A stretch of DNA of 61,480 bases from Desulfofustis sp. (GCA_013042475.1 JABDQA010000016.1:1-61480); one strand, 5' to 3'; positions 9,676-19,663 are shown, counted from the first letter of the stretch. Notes: generated by a model not told the origin, from the sequence alone. Numbers and translations are program-made.

Positions 9676-11580
9676 ATGCTATTACCCTCAACGACGACAA
9701 CGGGACAAAGCAACCTTCTTGAAAAGATTGAGAGTCCCAAGGATATACGCCTTTTGCACAGGTCCGATCTGGATCTGCTGGCCCAGGAAATACGTGACTT
9801 CCTGATTGAATCTGTGTCCGTCACCGGCGGCCACCTGGGTCCAAGCCTCGGTGTCGTGGAACTTACCCTGGCCCTGCATTACGTGTTCAACACACCGGTT
9901 GACAAACTCATCTGGGATGTGGGCCACCAGACGTACGCCCATAAGCTGATCACCGGTCGCCGGGACAGATTTCATACACTACGCCAATACCAGGGAATCA
10001 GCGGTTTTCCAAAGCTGAGCGAGAGCGAATACGACGCCTTTGAAACAGGTCATTCATCAACCTCTATATCGGTTGCTCTAGGCATGGCGCTGGCCAAAGA
10101 TCTCAAGGACGATCCAGCCAAGACAATCGCAGTTATTGGCGATGGTTCCATGACCGCCGGTATGGCGTTTGAAGCCCTCAATCAGGCCGGCGACATCAAC
10201 AAGGATCTGATCGTAATCCTCAACGACAACGAGATGTCCATATCGCCCAATGTCGGGGCGCTGAGCAGTTTTCTAAGCCGTAAGCTTACCGGTCGAACCA
10301 TGCGCCGGTTCAAGGACCACCTGGTTGAGCGTCTCGGCCAGCTCTCCAATGTGGGCGAAAATATCCTTACCGTTTTGAAGAAGAGCGAAGACAGTTTTAA
10401 AAGTTTCTTTACGCCGGGTATGCTCTTCGAAGCATTGAAATTCGACTATATCGGTCCACTCAATGGGCACAATCTCGAAGAATTATTGGAAACACTTGAG
10501 ACGGTGAGAGACACCCAACAGGGACCTGCCCTGATTCATGTCCTCACCACCAAAGGTAAAGGCTACGAGCCTGCCGAGAAAAACCCCGGACTGTTCCATG
10601 GCATCGGCCCCTTCGAGTCGGAGACCGGCAAGTCAAAGGGTGGCGGAGGTCCGGTTTCCTACACCAAGGTGTTTGGCAACACCCTGACTGAGATTGCTAA
10701 AACCAACGACAAGATTATTGCCATATCCGCAGCAATGGTCGCTGGAACCGGGTTGAGCGATTTTGCCGAGGCCTATCCCGAGCGGTTTTTTGATGTCGGT
10801 ATCGCCGAGCAACATGGAGTAACCTTTGCCGCCGGACTCGCCAGCGAAGGCTTTCACCCGGTGGTGGCGATCTACTCCACCTTTTTTCAGCGCGCTTACG
10901 ATCAGATTATCCACGATATCTGTATCTCCAACCTGCCAGTTACCCTGGCGATTGACCGTGCGGGCGTGGTTGGCGCTGACGGACCGACCCATCATGGTGT
11001 ATTCGATCTTAGTTTCCTGAGGATAATTCCTAATCTTGTATTAATGGCACCGAAGGACGAGGAAGAACTCAGGCAGATGATCTACACCTCTGTGAACCAC
11101 AGCGGACCTTCTGCCGTGCGCTACCCACGAGGATGTGGGGAAAATGTCGAACTAGGATCCAAGCTGACCGGCTTCAAAATAGGCCAGGGAGAGCTGTTGC
11201 GCGAAGGAAAGGATATCCTTCTGCTGCCCATTGGCAACCGGGTACACCCTGCCCTTCGAGCAGCGCATGGACTTGAAAAACTTGGGGTTGACGCGGCAGT
11301 GATCAATCCCCGCTTCATCAAACCGTTGGATATGGAACTGATCTGTGATGTCGCAGCCTCGACTGGTCGGGTCATTACCGTAGAGGACAATGTCAGGCAA
11401 GGTGGATTTGGTACCAGCGTACTGGAACTTTTCAGCCGCTGCGGTCTCCCGGTCAAGACAAGTCTTCTCGCTCACCCGGATCGCTTCATCGAGCAGGGAC
11501 CGCAGAAAACTCTGTGGCGTAACAGCTCGATCAACTCGGTGGCAATCACAGAGGCGGCACTGCAACTCATGAACCGCTGA
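9676..11580 (+). CDS. dxs: 1-deoxy-D-xylulose-5-phosphate synthase
   Basis: This 634-residue thiamine-diphosphate enzyme condenses pyruvate and glyceraldehyde 3-phosphate, the first step of the MEP pathway. Seen: GGHLGPSLGVVELT near residue 52, the TPP-binding stretch GDGSMTAG...ILNDNEMSIS, a transketolase pyrimidine-binding domain from about residue 325 with DVGIAEQH, and DRAGVVGADGPTHHG. The C-terminal transketolase domain ends near 620. The gene follows ispA by 111 bp. No hairpin is obvious in the convergent gap with the epimerase at 11709. Confidence 0.98.
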   Translation: MLLPSTTTTGQSNLLEKIESPKDIRLLHRSDLDLLAQEIRDFLIESVSVTGGHLGPSLGVVELTLALHYVFNTPVDKLIWDVGHQTYAHKLITGRRDRFHTLRQYQGISGFPKLSESEYDAFETGHSSTSISVALGMALAKDLKDDPAKTIAVIGDGSMTAGMAFEALNQAGDINKDLIVILNDNEMSISPNVGALSSFLSRKLTGRTMRRFKDHLVERLGQLSNVGENILTVLKKSEDSFKSFFTPGMLFEALKFDYIGPLNGHNLEELLETLETVRDTQQGPALIHVLTTKGKGYEPAEKNPGLFHGIGPFESETGKSKGGGGPVSYTKVFGNTLTEIAKTNDKIIAISAAMVAGTGLSDFAEAYPERFFDVGIAEQHGVTFAAGLASEGFHPVVAIYSTFFQRAYDQIIHDICISNLPVTLAIDRAGVVGADGPTHHGVFDLSFLRIIPNLVLMAPKDEEELRQMIYTSVNHSGPSAVRYPRGCGENVELGSKLTGFKIGQGELLREGKDILLLPIGNRVHPALRAAHGLEKLGVDAAVINPRFIKPLDMELICDVAASTGRVITVEDNVRQGGFGTSVLELFSRCGLPVKTSLLAHPDRFIEQGPQKTLWRNSSINSVAITEAALQLMNR

Positions 11581-11708
11581 TCTTTACTTCTGCTTTGTTT
11601 CGTCCAGATACTGCATATTTTTTTCTGAGCGACGTTCAAGATCAGAAAGAGCAGCCTGTTTCATCTCGCCCGTAAGGGGGGCAATGTTGATTTCCCAATA
11701 ACATCTGG

Positions 11709-12725
11709 CTAGATGCGGTAATACTCCTTATACCAGTCGACAAAGCGGGCCACGCCATACTCCAGAGTTGTATTGGGTCGATAGTCCAAATCACGCACCA
11801 GGTCGTCCACATCGGCATAGGTAGCCGGAACATCTCCCGGCTGCATGTCCAACATTTGTTTTTCCGCCTTGATGCCCAAACATTCTTCGAGTACTTCGAT
11901 ATAGCGCAGTAATTTTTCCTTATTGTTATTGCCGATATTGTAGACCCGGTAAGGACAATAGGAGGTGGCCGGATCGGGAACATCGCCAGACCATGACAAA
12001 TCGCCCTCAGGCACCTTAAAAACAACCCTACACACCCCCTCAACTATATCTTCTATATAAGTAAAATCACGTTCCATTTGGCCATGATTGAAAACTTTAA
12101 TCGGCTCGCCGGCGAGCATCGCTTTGGTGAACAAGAAGAGGGCCATATCCGGTCTTCCCCAGGGGCCATAGACAGTGAAGAAACGAAGCCCTGTAGTTGC
12201 CAGGTTATAAAGATGACTGTAGGTGTGGGCCATCAATTCGTTGGCTTTTTTTGAGGCTGCATAGAGCGATACCGGATGATCGACATTGTCATGGACCGAA
12301 AAAGGCATGTTGGTGTTGGCACCGTAAACAGAGCTGGAAGACGCATAGACCAAGTGCTTTACGCCACTGTGACGACAACCTTCCAGGATGTTGACAAAAC
12401 CGACCAGATTGGTATCCACATAAGAGTGGGGATTGATAAGTGAATATCGAACTCCGGCCTGGGCGGCAAGGTTGACTACTGCATCAAATGAGTAATTCTG
12501 AAAGAGTTCCTCCATCTCGCTACGGTTGCTCAGATCACGGTTTTCATGAACAAAATTTTCGCCTTCTGCGAGGGCTGCCATTCTGTCGATCTTGAGCTTT
12601 TGATCGTAGTAATCGTTAATATTGTCGAGTCCGACAACCTTAATCCCCTGGGCGGTCAGGCGCTGGCTGAGATGAGCGCCGATGAAGCCGGCAGCCCCTG
12701 TAACGAGAATGGTGTTCATAGTCAT
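11709..12725 (-). CDS. NAD-dependent sugar-nucleotide epimerase, UDP-glucuronate 4-epimerase-like
   Basis: This 338-residue protein belongs to the extended short-chain dehydrogenase family. Seen: the Rossmann glycine motif GAAGFIG near residue 10, the catalytic SLYAASKKA (Tyr-x3-Lys), and the segment DNINDYYDQKLK, typical of UDP-glucuronate 4-epimerases of the LspL/CapI type rather than GalE. VYGPWGRPDMALFLFTKA and the later NIGNN segment also fit that group. It probably makes UDP-galacturonate for surface polysaccharide; the substrate is inferred. Two start ATGs six bases apart (12725 and 12719) cannot be separated. The aldolase gene upstream ends in a terminator (12735-12771), so this gene may need its own promoter. 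Confidence 0.87.
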   Translation of the reverse strand: MTMNTILVTGAAGFIGAHLSQRLTAQGIKVVGLDNINDYYDQKLKIDRMAALAEGENFVHENRDLSNRSEMEELFQNYSFDAVVNLAAQAGVRYSLINPHSYVDTNLVGFVNILEGCRHSGVKHLVYASSSSVYGANTNMPFSVHDNVDHPVSLYAASKKANELMAHTYSHLYNLATTGLRFFTVYGPWGRPDMALFLFTKAMLAGEPIKVFNHGQMERDFTYIEDIVEGVCRVVFKVPEGDLSWSGDVPDPATSYCPYRVYNIGNNNKEKLLRYIEVLEECLGIKAEKQMLDMQPGDVPATYADVDDLVRDLDYRPNTTLEYGVARFVDWYKEYYRI

Positions 12726-12734
12726 CCCTGGTAT

Positions 12735-12771
12735 GAAAAAAATATCCCCTGATCAATGCAGATCAGGGGAT
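12735..12771 (-). terminator. Rho-independent terminator of the aldolase gene
   Basis: Perfect 11-bp inverted repeat: ATCCCCTGATC (12744-12754), loop AATGCA, GATCAGGGGAT (12761-12771). Read leftward, the stem is followed by a T-rich run (A-run at 12736-12742 on the + strand). It lies between the aldolase stop and the epimerase start on the same strand, so the RNA should end or be attenuated here. Confidence 0.9.
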
Positions 12772-12794
12772 GTCGTTGCAGAGTGAGAGAGGAA

Positions 12795-14066
12795 TCAATC
12801 GTCAAAATCACCTTCAGGACCCTTGTCAACTTCAAGGGTCTGGGCTCGGGAGATGATTTTCTCTCTGGTCCAGTCGGACGGATCTTCGATACGCGCAGCC
12901 TCGGCACCGATATCATGCGATCCTGCCTGAATCAGCAATTCCATGGCTAGTGGAGCAGTATCTGAGGCATTAAACACATCCACCAGCATCGAATAAGTGA
13001 ACTCTTCAACCCTTTTAACCATACGCTCGCGAACTTCACGCGGTTGGGCCATCAGCCAGTTGTCGACCGGCAGATTCAGGTTTTTGTAGTTGCCTCCATT
13101 CCATCCCCTATCCTGTGCGTAGCTAACCATTCGCTGCCAAGTATCTTCGGTAACTCCCTCACCTTTTACTTTCCTGAAATTACCATCACCGTCAGTGAGA
13201 GCATTTCCGTAATCATTTACCTCAACGCCCCAGGATACCATCTGCAGCGCAGTTGCCACATTGGCTTTAGTTGTATTGGTGCCGGAGGCTATCTGGCGTA
13301 ATTTTGCGGAGCTGTTGCCGGAAGTGCCGTGCTGAGCGCCTGAGACTTTGTAGGGCGTCAGGTGCTCGTGTATCTGGGCGGTGAGCTCAACCTGAATTCC
13401 CTCGCCGCTAGCCTCGATCCCGTGTGCTGAGCCGTTGTTGAGTGCAATCCAGTCGGGAAAGATATCATGGGCATTGAGTCCGGCAATCAAAAAGCCGGCA
13501 TCGTCGACGGTTGACAATCCCTGGTTGCCCTTAATTTCACCAACCTCAGTTTCCAGACCGGCCCAGCCGGGGATATACTGGTTCAATTCGAGATTGGCCA
13601 GCAGGTTCAGGTCGTCCGGCATGTGGGAAGCATCCACAGCGATGGAAGTAATGCCGGCATCGAAGATGCTGGGTATCTCGATCCTTGCACTGTCAATGTC
13701 TTTTTCCGATTTGAGACCGTAATGATCGGCATGAACCGCCACCGGAATGGTGACGCCCAGAGAATTGCAGGCCGAGTCAACCAGCCGGGCGATATTCCAA
13801 AAATTGACTGGGCAATAGTTTGACTCAGATTTGGCAATTTCCACAATGAGTGCGGCATTCGCACGCTGGGCTGCCAATAGAGCCCCCTGAATGATGAAAT
13901 AATTCCTGCCGTTGGCAGCCATGGTGATGGCCTGCCCCTTTCTGGCCAGAGCTCTGTTCACCACCTTGCCGCTGACCAGCAGCGCTTTCGAATGGGGAAA
14001 CAGCTTTCTCACCGTCGGCGGCCTGCCGACCTCAAGCGCCTGTTCAAACAGTCTGTCCGAGCCCAT
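12795..14066 (-). CDS. fba: Class II fructose-bisphosphate aldolase (long variant)
   Basis: This metal-dependent aldolase cleaves or forms fructose 1,6-bisphosphate (glycolysis and gluconeogenesis). Zinc-site and phosphate-site motifs are visible: VHADHYG, DASHMPDD, LETEVGEI, NNGSAHG and GAQHGTSG. The chosen ATG (14064-14066, product MGSDRLFEQ, 423 residues) has AGGGAG nine bases upstream. A longer reading from a TTG at 14102 lacks such a site. At 423 residues it is clearly longer than the usual 280-360, with an extended C-terminal part (about 300-423: DNWLMAQPREVRERMVKRV). It ends at a strong terminator. A related bisphosphate aldolase specificity cannot be excluded. Confidence 0.88.
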   Translation of the reverse strand: MGSDRLFEQALEVGRPPTVRKLFPHSKALLVSGKVVNRALARKGQAITMAANGRNYFIIQGALLAAQRANAALIVEIAKSESNYCPVNFWNIARLVDSACNSLGVTIPVAVHADHYGLKSEKDIDSARIEIPSIFDAGITSIAVDASHMPDDLNLLANLELNQYIPGWAGLETEVGEIKGNQGLSTVDDAGFLIAGLNAHDIFPDWIALNNGSAHGIEASGEGIQVELTAQIHEHLTPYKVSGAQHGTSGNSSAKLRQIASGTNTTKANVATALQMVSWGVEVNDYGNALTDGDGNFRKVKGEGVTEDTWQRMVSYAQDRGWNGGNYKNLNLPVDNWLMAQPREVRERMVKRVEEFTYSMLVDVFNASDTAPLAMELLIQAGSHDIGAEAARIEDPSDWTREKIISRAQTLEVDKGPEGDFDD

Positions 14067-14233
14067 CGTTATTTTCTCCCTGAAGTTGTGAAGATTCTTC
14101 AACCTGACGAAACCGCTTTTTACTGTTTAGACCTTCCGGGGAAGTTTCACAGATTATATAGCGGTGTCAATAAATGAAAGTTCACCTCAATTTATAATGC
14201 TCGTTTTGGAAAAATCCAGTTCCAGTTCGTCAA

Positions 14234-14994
14234 TCAGGCCCTCTCGTCAAAACCGGAAAATGATTTTCTGCCAAACAGGTAGACTGCCAGGACACTGACT
14301 TCGTAGAGCACCAGTAAGGGTATGCCCATCATCATCTGATTAACAATGTCGGGAGTCGGCGTAAGTACGGCAGCAATGATGAAATTGAGCAGAATTGCAT
14401 ATTTTCTGTACCGATTGAGAAACGAAACCGAAACAAGACCAGCTTTTGCGAGAAAGACCATCATAACCGGCATTTCGAAGATGATGCCAAAAGCAATGAG
14501 TAGCCTTAAGGCTAGTGAGAAGTATTCGCTAACAGCCGGCATTGAAGTAAGAAATTCATTATTATAGCCAACCAGAAATTTAAAGGCGGGCGGAAATACG
14601 ATGAAATACCCAAACGCCGTACCGGATATGAAGAAGACCGTTGATATCAGAGTAAAAGGCATGATTACGCGCCTTTCATGACGATAAAGACCCGGCGCGA
14701 TAAAACGCCAGATCTGGTAAAAGATCATCGGACTCGCAAGGATGATACCGCAAACCAAGGCAAGTTTTAGATAAAAAAAAACCCTTCCTGATAAGAAGTA
14801 AAAATGAGGCTGGTACCCTCGGGTAGCACTTCAGTGAGCGGTTTGAAAAACCAGGTGCCGATTGGCCTGATGATCAGATAGGAAATGCAGAAACCGATAA
14901 ATATCGCTGCAAAAGAATAAATCAGGCAACTCCGCAACTCGCGGAGATGCTCGGTCAGTGGCTGATCTTCAAATTTTTCGGGTGTGTCGCTCAT
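14234..14994 (-). pseudogene. tatC: TatC twin-arginine translocase subunit, interrupted by a -1 frameshift in a homopolymer
   Basis: Two frames together make one complete TatC of about 253 residues. The first (ATG 14992-14994, MSDTPEKFEDQPLTEHLRELR) runs to SYQEGFFFI and a stop. The second resumes with YLKLALVCGIILASP and goes on through YQIWRFIAPGLYRHERR to the end. The break sits exactly in a run of nine T on the coding strand (A9 at 14773-14781); one more T gives GFFFYLKLALV, the conserved TatC sequence. All six helices and the conserved N-terminal HLxELR motif are otherwise intact, so decay is recent or only apparent. A sequencing error or RNA-polymerase slippage on T9 would restore the protein. 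No tatA or tatB is nearby. Confidence 0.9.
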
Positions 14995-15184
14995 CTCTAC
15001 CTGATATTTCAGTCGCAGGGGGCGTTGGGCAAAGCCCTGCTTACCATTTGCCACTTCTTTTTGCAATACATAGGATGAGCGGCAATGTAGTATATATCCT
15101 GCCAGCCGCCAGAGTCTAAAGCTGGCAATAATATTCTGGGTATCGTTACCCTATGGATAAGTAACACAAAAGTATTTAAGATAA

Positions 15185-15214
15185 TTGACTTCTTTTTTTT
15201 TATTGCGATAAAAT
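15185..15214 (+). promoter_or_regulatory. Candidate sigma-70 promoter for the two-component genes
   Basis: TTGACT (15185-15190), an 18-base spacer containing a T-run, and TAAAAT (15209-15214) lie about 58 bases upstream of the regulator start, in the divergent gap with tatC. Match to consensus is 5/6 at each hexamer. Confidence 0.5.
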
Positions 15215-15271
15215 AACATATCTTTGAAGTGAACTACATCCGCTTCTCAATTCAGCTCCGGAACAGAACGA

Positions 15272-16642
15272 ATGACTACAATTCTGATTGTCGATGATGA
15301 GAAATCGATGCGCGATTTTCTCAAGATCCTGCTGGCCAAGGAAGGTTACGATGTCCTCGTCGCCAGCGACGGTGAACAGGCGCTGAGCGCATTTGACGGA
15401 AACCAAATAGACCTTGTCATCAGCGACATCAGAATGCCTGGCATCAGCGGCCTCGATTTGCTTGCCAAGATCAAGGATGAGTCAGAGGATATTCCGGTGA
15501 TCATGATAACTGCCTTCGCGTCCCCCAATGACGCCGTACAGGCCATGAAAAGCGGGGCTTATGACTACATTTCAAAACCGTTTAACGTGGACGAGATAAA
15601 ATCGGTCATCAATGCAGCTACTAATCGCACAGAAGCTTCTCTGAAGGCCCAGCAGGCCGAACAGCTGTTTCCCGAGATCATTGGTAAAAGCAGAGAGATG
15701 CTGAAGATTTTCGATATGATCAACCGGATCGCGCCAACCCCGGCCAATGTGCTTATTTATGGCGAATCTGGCACCGGCAAGGAACTGGTGGCTCAGGCTA
15801 TTCATAAAAAAAGCAAAGTGGTGGGCCGCCCCTTCGTCCCCATCACCTGCAGCGCCATTCCCGAGGAGTTGATGGAAAGCGAACTGTTTGGCCACGTCAA
15901 GGGATCGTTCACCGGTGCCATCAGCGACAAGTCCGGACTTTTCAAGGAGGCCGACAGCGGTACCGCGTTCCTCGATGAAATTGGCGAGTTAACTCCCATC
16001 ATTCAGACCAAGCTGTTACGCGTGCTTCAGGAACGGGAAATAAAACCGGTTGGGGGAACAAAGCATTTACCCATAGACGTCAGAATCATCGCCGCCACCA
16101 ACAGGATTCTCGAAGAGGAAATCCGGGCCGGACGTTTTCGCGAAGACCTTTTCTACCGGTTGGCTGTAGTACCGATTAGAGTCCCCTCCCTGCGTGAGAG
16201 AAAAAGCGATATCCCACTCCTGGTTAGGCACTTCCTGGAAAAATACTCAACCCAGCTGGGTAAGGATATCCACGAGATTTCCTCGTATGCCCTCGAAGTG
16301 CTGATGAGTTACGATTTCCCAGGAAACGTCAGGGAATTGGAAAATATTATCGAAAGGGGAGTCGCCCTGGAAACCTCGAGCATCATCTTACCTGAGAATT
16401 TGTCACTGAGCGGGCCGCTGCAGAATAGGCAAGATGGAGCACCCGCATCCAGCGCTTTTGTCGCCGCCCATGATGAAGAAGAACTATTCGAACGCGGCCT
16501 CGAGGTGGTGGTGGCTGATCTTGAAAAGAATCTTATTTCCCATGCGCTCGAAAAGGCGGGTAATTCTAAAACAAGAGCTGCCGAATTGCTCAAAGTAAGC
16601 TTCAGGTCCCTGCGCTACAAAGCCAAGAAGTACGATCTATAG
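15272..16642 (+). CDS. Sigma-54-dependent response regulator, NtrC/PilR family
   Basis: The 456-residue protein has three domains. The receiver (1-120) has phospho-acceptor Asp52 in VISDIRMP and the Lys of SKPF. The AAA+ sigma-54 activation domain (about 135-370) has Walker A GESGTGKE, the sigma-54 contact loop as GSFTGA instead of GAFTGA, and Walker B FLDEIGEL. The C-terminal Fis-type helix-turn-helix is at about 415-456 (SKTRAAELLKVSFRSLRYKAKKY). It should bind enhancer-like sites and open sigma-54 promoters when phosphorylated. The kinase gene follows after three bases. Pairing with a PilS-like kinase suggests a PilR-type role, but no pilus gene is in view. Confidence 0.93.
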   Translation: MTTILIVDDEKSMRDFLKILLAKEGYDVLVASDGEQALSAFDGNQIDLVISDIRMPGISGLDLLAKIKDESEDIPVIMITAFASPNDAVQAMKSGAYDYISKPFNVDEIKSVINAATNRTEASLKAQQAEQLFPEIIGKSREMLKIFDMINRIAPTPANVLIYGESGTGKELVAQAIHKKSKVVGRPFVPITCSAIPEELMESELFGHVKGSFTGAISDKSGLFKEADSGTAFLDEIGELTPIIQTKLLRVLQEREIKPVGGTKHLPIDVRIIAATNRILEEEIRAGRFREDLFYRLAVVPIRVPSLRERKSDIPLLVRHFLEKYSTQLGKDIHEISSYALEVLMSYDFPGNVRELENIIERGVALETSSIILPENLSLSGPLQNRQDGAPASSAFVAAHDEEELFERGLEVVVADLEKNLISHALEKAGNSKTRAAELLKVSFRSLRYKAKKYDL

Positions 16643-16645
16643 AGC

Positions 16646-18367
16646 ATGAAAATCGACGCTATCCCTGAGGCCCAGCTCTACCCTTCCTCGCTTGGCGACC
16701 TTCTGAAGCGCCAGCTGTTCTGGTTGCTTCTGCTGCGCATCATTCTTTACACACTGATAACAATCATCAGCCTGATTTTACTGGATGAGAGGTTCGAGGC
16801 CATTGTCATGCCACCGAGCCTGCTGGTGCTCTTCACCCTGATCGTCTACCTGTCCACCATTGTTTCCGCCTTTACTCTGCTCCATCTGCAAAGCGAGTAC
16901 CGACGGTTTGGCTTCATTCAGACCCTTTTTGATGTGGTTTTCGCTTCGATGCTGGTCTATCTGACCGGAGGCTCTCTATCAATTTTCTCATCGGTCTATT
17001 TCTTTCCGATTATTTCCGGCGGCCTGCTGATTCCTTTAAAGGGTGGACTCTTCGGCGCTGCCACTGCAACACTGCTCTTCGCCCTCGTACTGCTGCTCGA
17101 TTTTTTTAGCTACCTGCCCGACTATGTGCTGCTTTCAAAATTTTACGAACAGGATGCACTGTCCAGCAACATCAGACAATTCGGCACCAGGGGGCTTACC
17201 TTTTTCCTCGGTGCATTTATCAGTGCCATGTTTGGAACGATGCTGCGCTCAACCACCAGGGAATTGTCGAGCACCAAATATGATTTCGACCGGCTTTCAC
17301 TGCTTTATAAAATAATATTTGACAACATCGGCACCGGTATCTTGACCATCAACAGGGAAGGCATCATCACCTCCGCCAACAACGCCACCTCTGATATCAC
17401 AGGACAGCCGCCGGGCGAGCTAATCGGCAAAGCGCTCAAGACGTTGTTTCCAGGCATGGATCTGACTAGCAGCTCTCCAAGAAATTCGTGTGATTACGTG
17501 CGTAATGACAAACAGACACTGCGGCTCGGATATGCCTTGACTGAGCTCGGTCCTTCCACTGGGAGAGATGACGGAGATGAGAATCTCGAAGAAGAAGATG
17601 TGACCATTATCACCTTAAAAGACATCGGCGAGATCGAACGGCTGGAAAACCAGATGAGGCAGGCCGAGAAACTGGCTGCCATCGGCATGATGAGCGCCTC
17701 CATCGCCCATGATTTCCGTAATCCATTGGCGGCTATCTCCGGCTCCGCTCAGGTTCTCGCTGATGAGTTAAGTTCGGCGGTCTCAACACAACCGCAAAAC
17801 TATGAACTGACCAAAATCATTGTGCGCGAGTCAGATCGGCTCGCCGATACTATTTCTAGCTTTCTTAAATTTGCCCGACCCGAAAATATAAAGCGGGACT
17901 GGTTTTTACTGCGGACCTGCGTCGATGATATTCTTCAGGTCTGCAAGGCCGACCAGAAATGGCCTGCCACCTGCAGTATCGTTTTGCAGATCGATGCTAA
18001 TTTCCGTGTCTGGGGGGATGAAAAGCAACTTTTCGGCGTAATCAGCCAGCTGGTGCAGAACGCATTGTCATTCTGTCCCAAGGGAAACGAAAAGCTGGAG
18101 CTGAGCAGCAGCACCATCCGTGTGGCGGATAATCAGGAGCTTTGTTTGATTCAGATCAGCGATAACGGCAGCGGTGTCGATCCTAACGATATTCAAAAGA
18201 TCTTCGAACCTTTTTACACTTCTCGGTCAGATGGAACCGGACTGGGACTGGCCATCGCTAAACAGGTAATTGAGGGCCACAATGGTTCCATCGCGGTGGA
18301 AAAATCAGAATTGGGTGGCGCCTGCTTTACCCTGATTTTGCCTCTTGAAATAGAGCTTGACGACTGA
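16646..18367 (+). CDS. Membrane sensor histidine kinase, PilS-like
   Basis: This 573-residue kinase has about six hydrophobic segments in residues 20-200 (for example LFWLLLLRIILYTLITIISL and GLTFFLGAFISAMFG), with no large extracytoplasmic loop. A PAS domain follows (about 220-330: IFDNIGTGILTINREGIITSAN), then the dimerisation domain with phospho-acceptor His355 in ASIAHDFRNPLAA, and the ATPase domain with an N-box-like segment, DNGSGVDP and GTGLGLAIAKQV. This layout is that of PilS, which senses within the membrane. It is co-transcribed with the upstream regulator, its likely partner. Confidence 0.92.
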   Translation: MKIDAIPEAQLYPSSLGDLLKRQLFWLLLLRIILYTLITIISLILLDERFEAIVMPPSLLVLFTLIVYLSTIVSAFTLLHLQSEYRRFGFIQTLFDVVFASMLVYLTGGSLSIFSSVYFFPIISGGLLIPLKGGLFGAATATLLFALVLLLDFFSYLPDYVLLSKFYEQDALSSNIRQFGTRGLTFFLGAFISAMFGTMLRSTTRELSSTKYDFDRLSLLYKIIFDNIGTGILTINREGIITSANNATSDITGQPPGELIGKALKTLFPGMDLTSSSPRNSCDYVRNDKQTLRLGYALTELGPSTGRDDGDENLEEEDVTIITLKDIGEIERLENQMRQAEKLAAIGMMSASIAHDFRNPLAAISGSAQVLADELSSAVSTQPQNYELTKIIVRESDRLADTISSFLKFARPENIKRDWFLLRTCVDDILQVCKADQKWPATCSIVLQIDANFRVWGDEKQLFGVISQLVQNALSFCPKGNEKLELSSSTIRVADNQELCLIQISDNGSGVDPNDIQKIFEPFYTSRSDGTGLGLAIAKQVIEGHNGSIAVEKSELGGACFTLILPLEIELDD

Positions 18368-18372
18368 GGGGC

Positions 18373-19647
18373 CTATTCATTCTCTTTCCATACCCGCGCA
18401 CCAAGCCCAGTCAGCTTATCAACCAGATTCTCGTAGCCCCGCTCGAGATGGTAGATTCTCGAAATCTCTGTGCGGCCCGAGGCAGCAAGGGCTGCTATCA
18501 CCAGGGACGAACTGGCCCTCAGGTCGGTGGCCATCACCCGGGCGCCGCTCAAGCCTGCAGGCCCCCTGCCGGTGACTACCGCCGAGTTGCCCTCGGTCCG
18601 AATATGGGCTCCTAGGCGACGCAATTCTGCTACGTGCATGAAGCGATTTTCAAAAATCGTTTCCTTGATGACACAGATCCCAGAGCTAAGAGACATCAGA
18701 GCCATGAACTGAGCCTGCAAATCGGTGGGGTAGCCCGGGTACACCATGGTTTTAATGTCGACCCCTTTCAATCTCTTTCTTCTCTGAGAATCCATGTTGA
18801 CTTTAATTGAATTTGAACCGCAGTCGATCTCAACACCTGCTTCCATGAGTTTGTCAAGCAGTGCGGGTAGATGGCGCGGTTGACAGCCAGTGATTGTGGC
18901 CTGCCCTCCTGCAGCTGCGATAGCCATGAGGTAAGTTCCGGTTTCAATCCGATCGGGTATGATGGCCGTCCTGGCCGCCTTAAGTTTTGACACGCCACGA
19001 ATAGTAAGTTGATCGGTGCCCTTTCCTTCAATATCGCCTCCCATATTGGTCAGCATCTCTATGAGGTTGCCAATTTCTGGCTCTCTGGCTGCGTTTTTTA
19101 AAACGGTTGTTCCTCGAGCCAGCACTGAAGCCATTAGAAGATTTTCGGTCGCAGTGACCGATGGTATGTCAAAATGTATTGTGCTACCGCGCAATTCGGT
19201 GTCTCGCCAAGCCTCGACATAACCATGCTCGAGAGTGCAATGCACCCCAAGCCGCTCGAATCCATGGATGTGAAAATTTATCGGACGTTCACCAATCGCA
19301 CAACCGCCCGGCAGCGAGACTTTTGCCCTACCAAGCCGGGTCAGCAGAGGGCCAAGCACCAATACGGACGCCCGCATAGTTTTGACCAGGTCATAGGAGA
19401 CTTCGGAGTAATCCACGTTGGTACTGTCGATAAAAAGCGTCGAGTCTTGTCGACGCCACACGCACCCCAACTCAGAAATAATTGCTAGAATGGTGCGGGT
19501 GTCGCGTAAATCTGGGACATTGGTCAACTCATGAGTGCCCGGAGCCAGAAGCGTTGCCGCGATCAATGGAAGGGCTGCATTTTTGGCACCGCTCATGGTT
19601 ACCTGTCCAACCAATTCACGGCTACCTTCGATAATTAGTTTTTCCAT
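18373..19647 (-). CDS. murA: UDP-N-acetylglucosamine 1-carboxyvinyltransferase
   Basis: This 424-residue enzyme transfers enolpyruvate from PEP to UDP-GlcNAc, the first committed step of peptidoglycan synthesis. Conserved Lys22 (SGAKNA) and the catalytic Cys116 ([11 protein letters not shown]) are present, so this is the fosfomycin-sensitive Cys type. [10 protein letters not shown] and [11 protein letters not shown] are further family marks. It lies 16 bp downstream of prmC and ends the rho-rpmE-prfA-prmC-murA run. Its stop is five bases from that of the convergent histidine kinase. Confidence 0.98.
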   Translation of the reverse strand: MEKLIIEGSRELVGQVTMSGAKNAALPLIAATLLAPGTHELTNVPDLRDTRTILAIISELGCVWRRQDSTLFIDSTNVDYSEVSYDLVKTMRASVLVLGPLLTRLGRAKVSLPGGCAIGERPINFHIHGFERLGVHCTLEHGYVEAWRDTELRGSTIHFDIPSVTATENLLMASVLARGTTVLKNAAREPEIGNLIEMLTNMGGDIEGKGTDQLTIRGVSKLKAARTAIIPDRIETGTYLMAIAAAGGQATITGCQPRHLPALLDKLMEAGVEIDCGSNSIKVNMDSQRRKRLKGVDIKTMVYPGYPTDLQAQFMALMSLSSGICVIKETIFENRFMHVAELRRLGAHIRTEGNSAVVTGRGPAGLSGARVMATDLRASSSLVIAALAASGRTEISRIYHLERGYENLVDKLTGLGARVWKENE

Positions 19648-19663
19648 ACATTTCTATCCAGTC

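Noticed and set aside
14067-14102. TTG start for a longer aldolase
   Set aside because: The ATG at 14064-14066 has AGGGAG at good spacing; the TTG has none.
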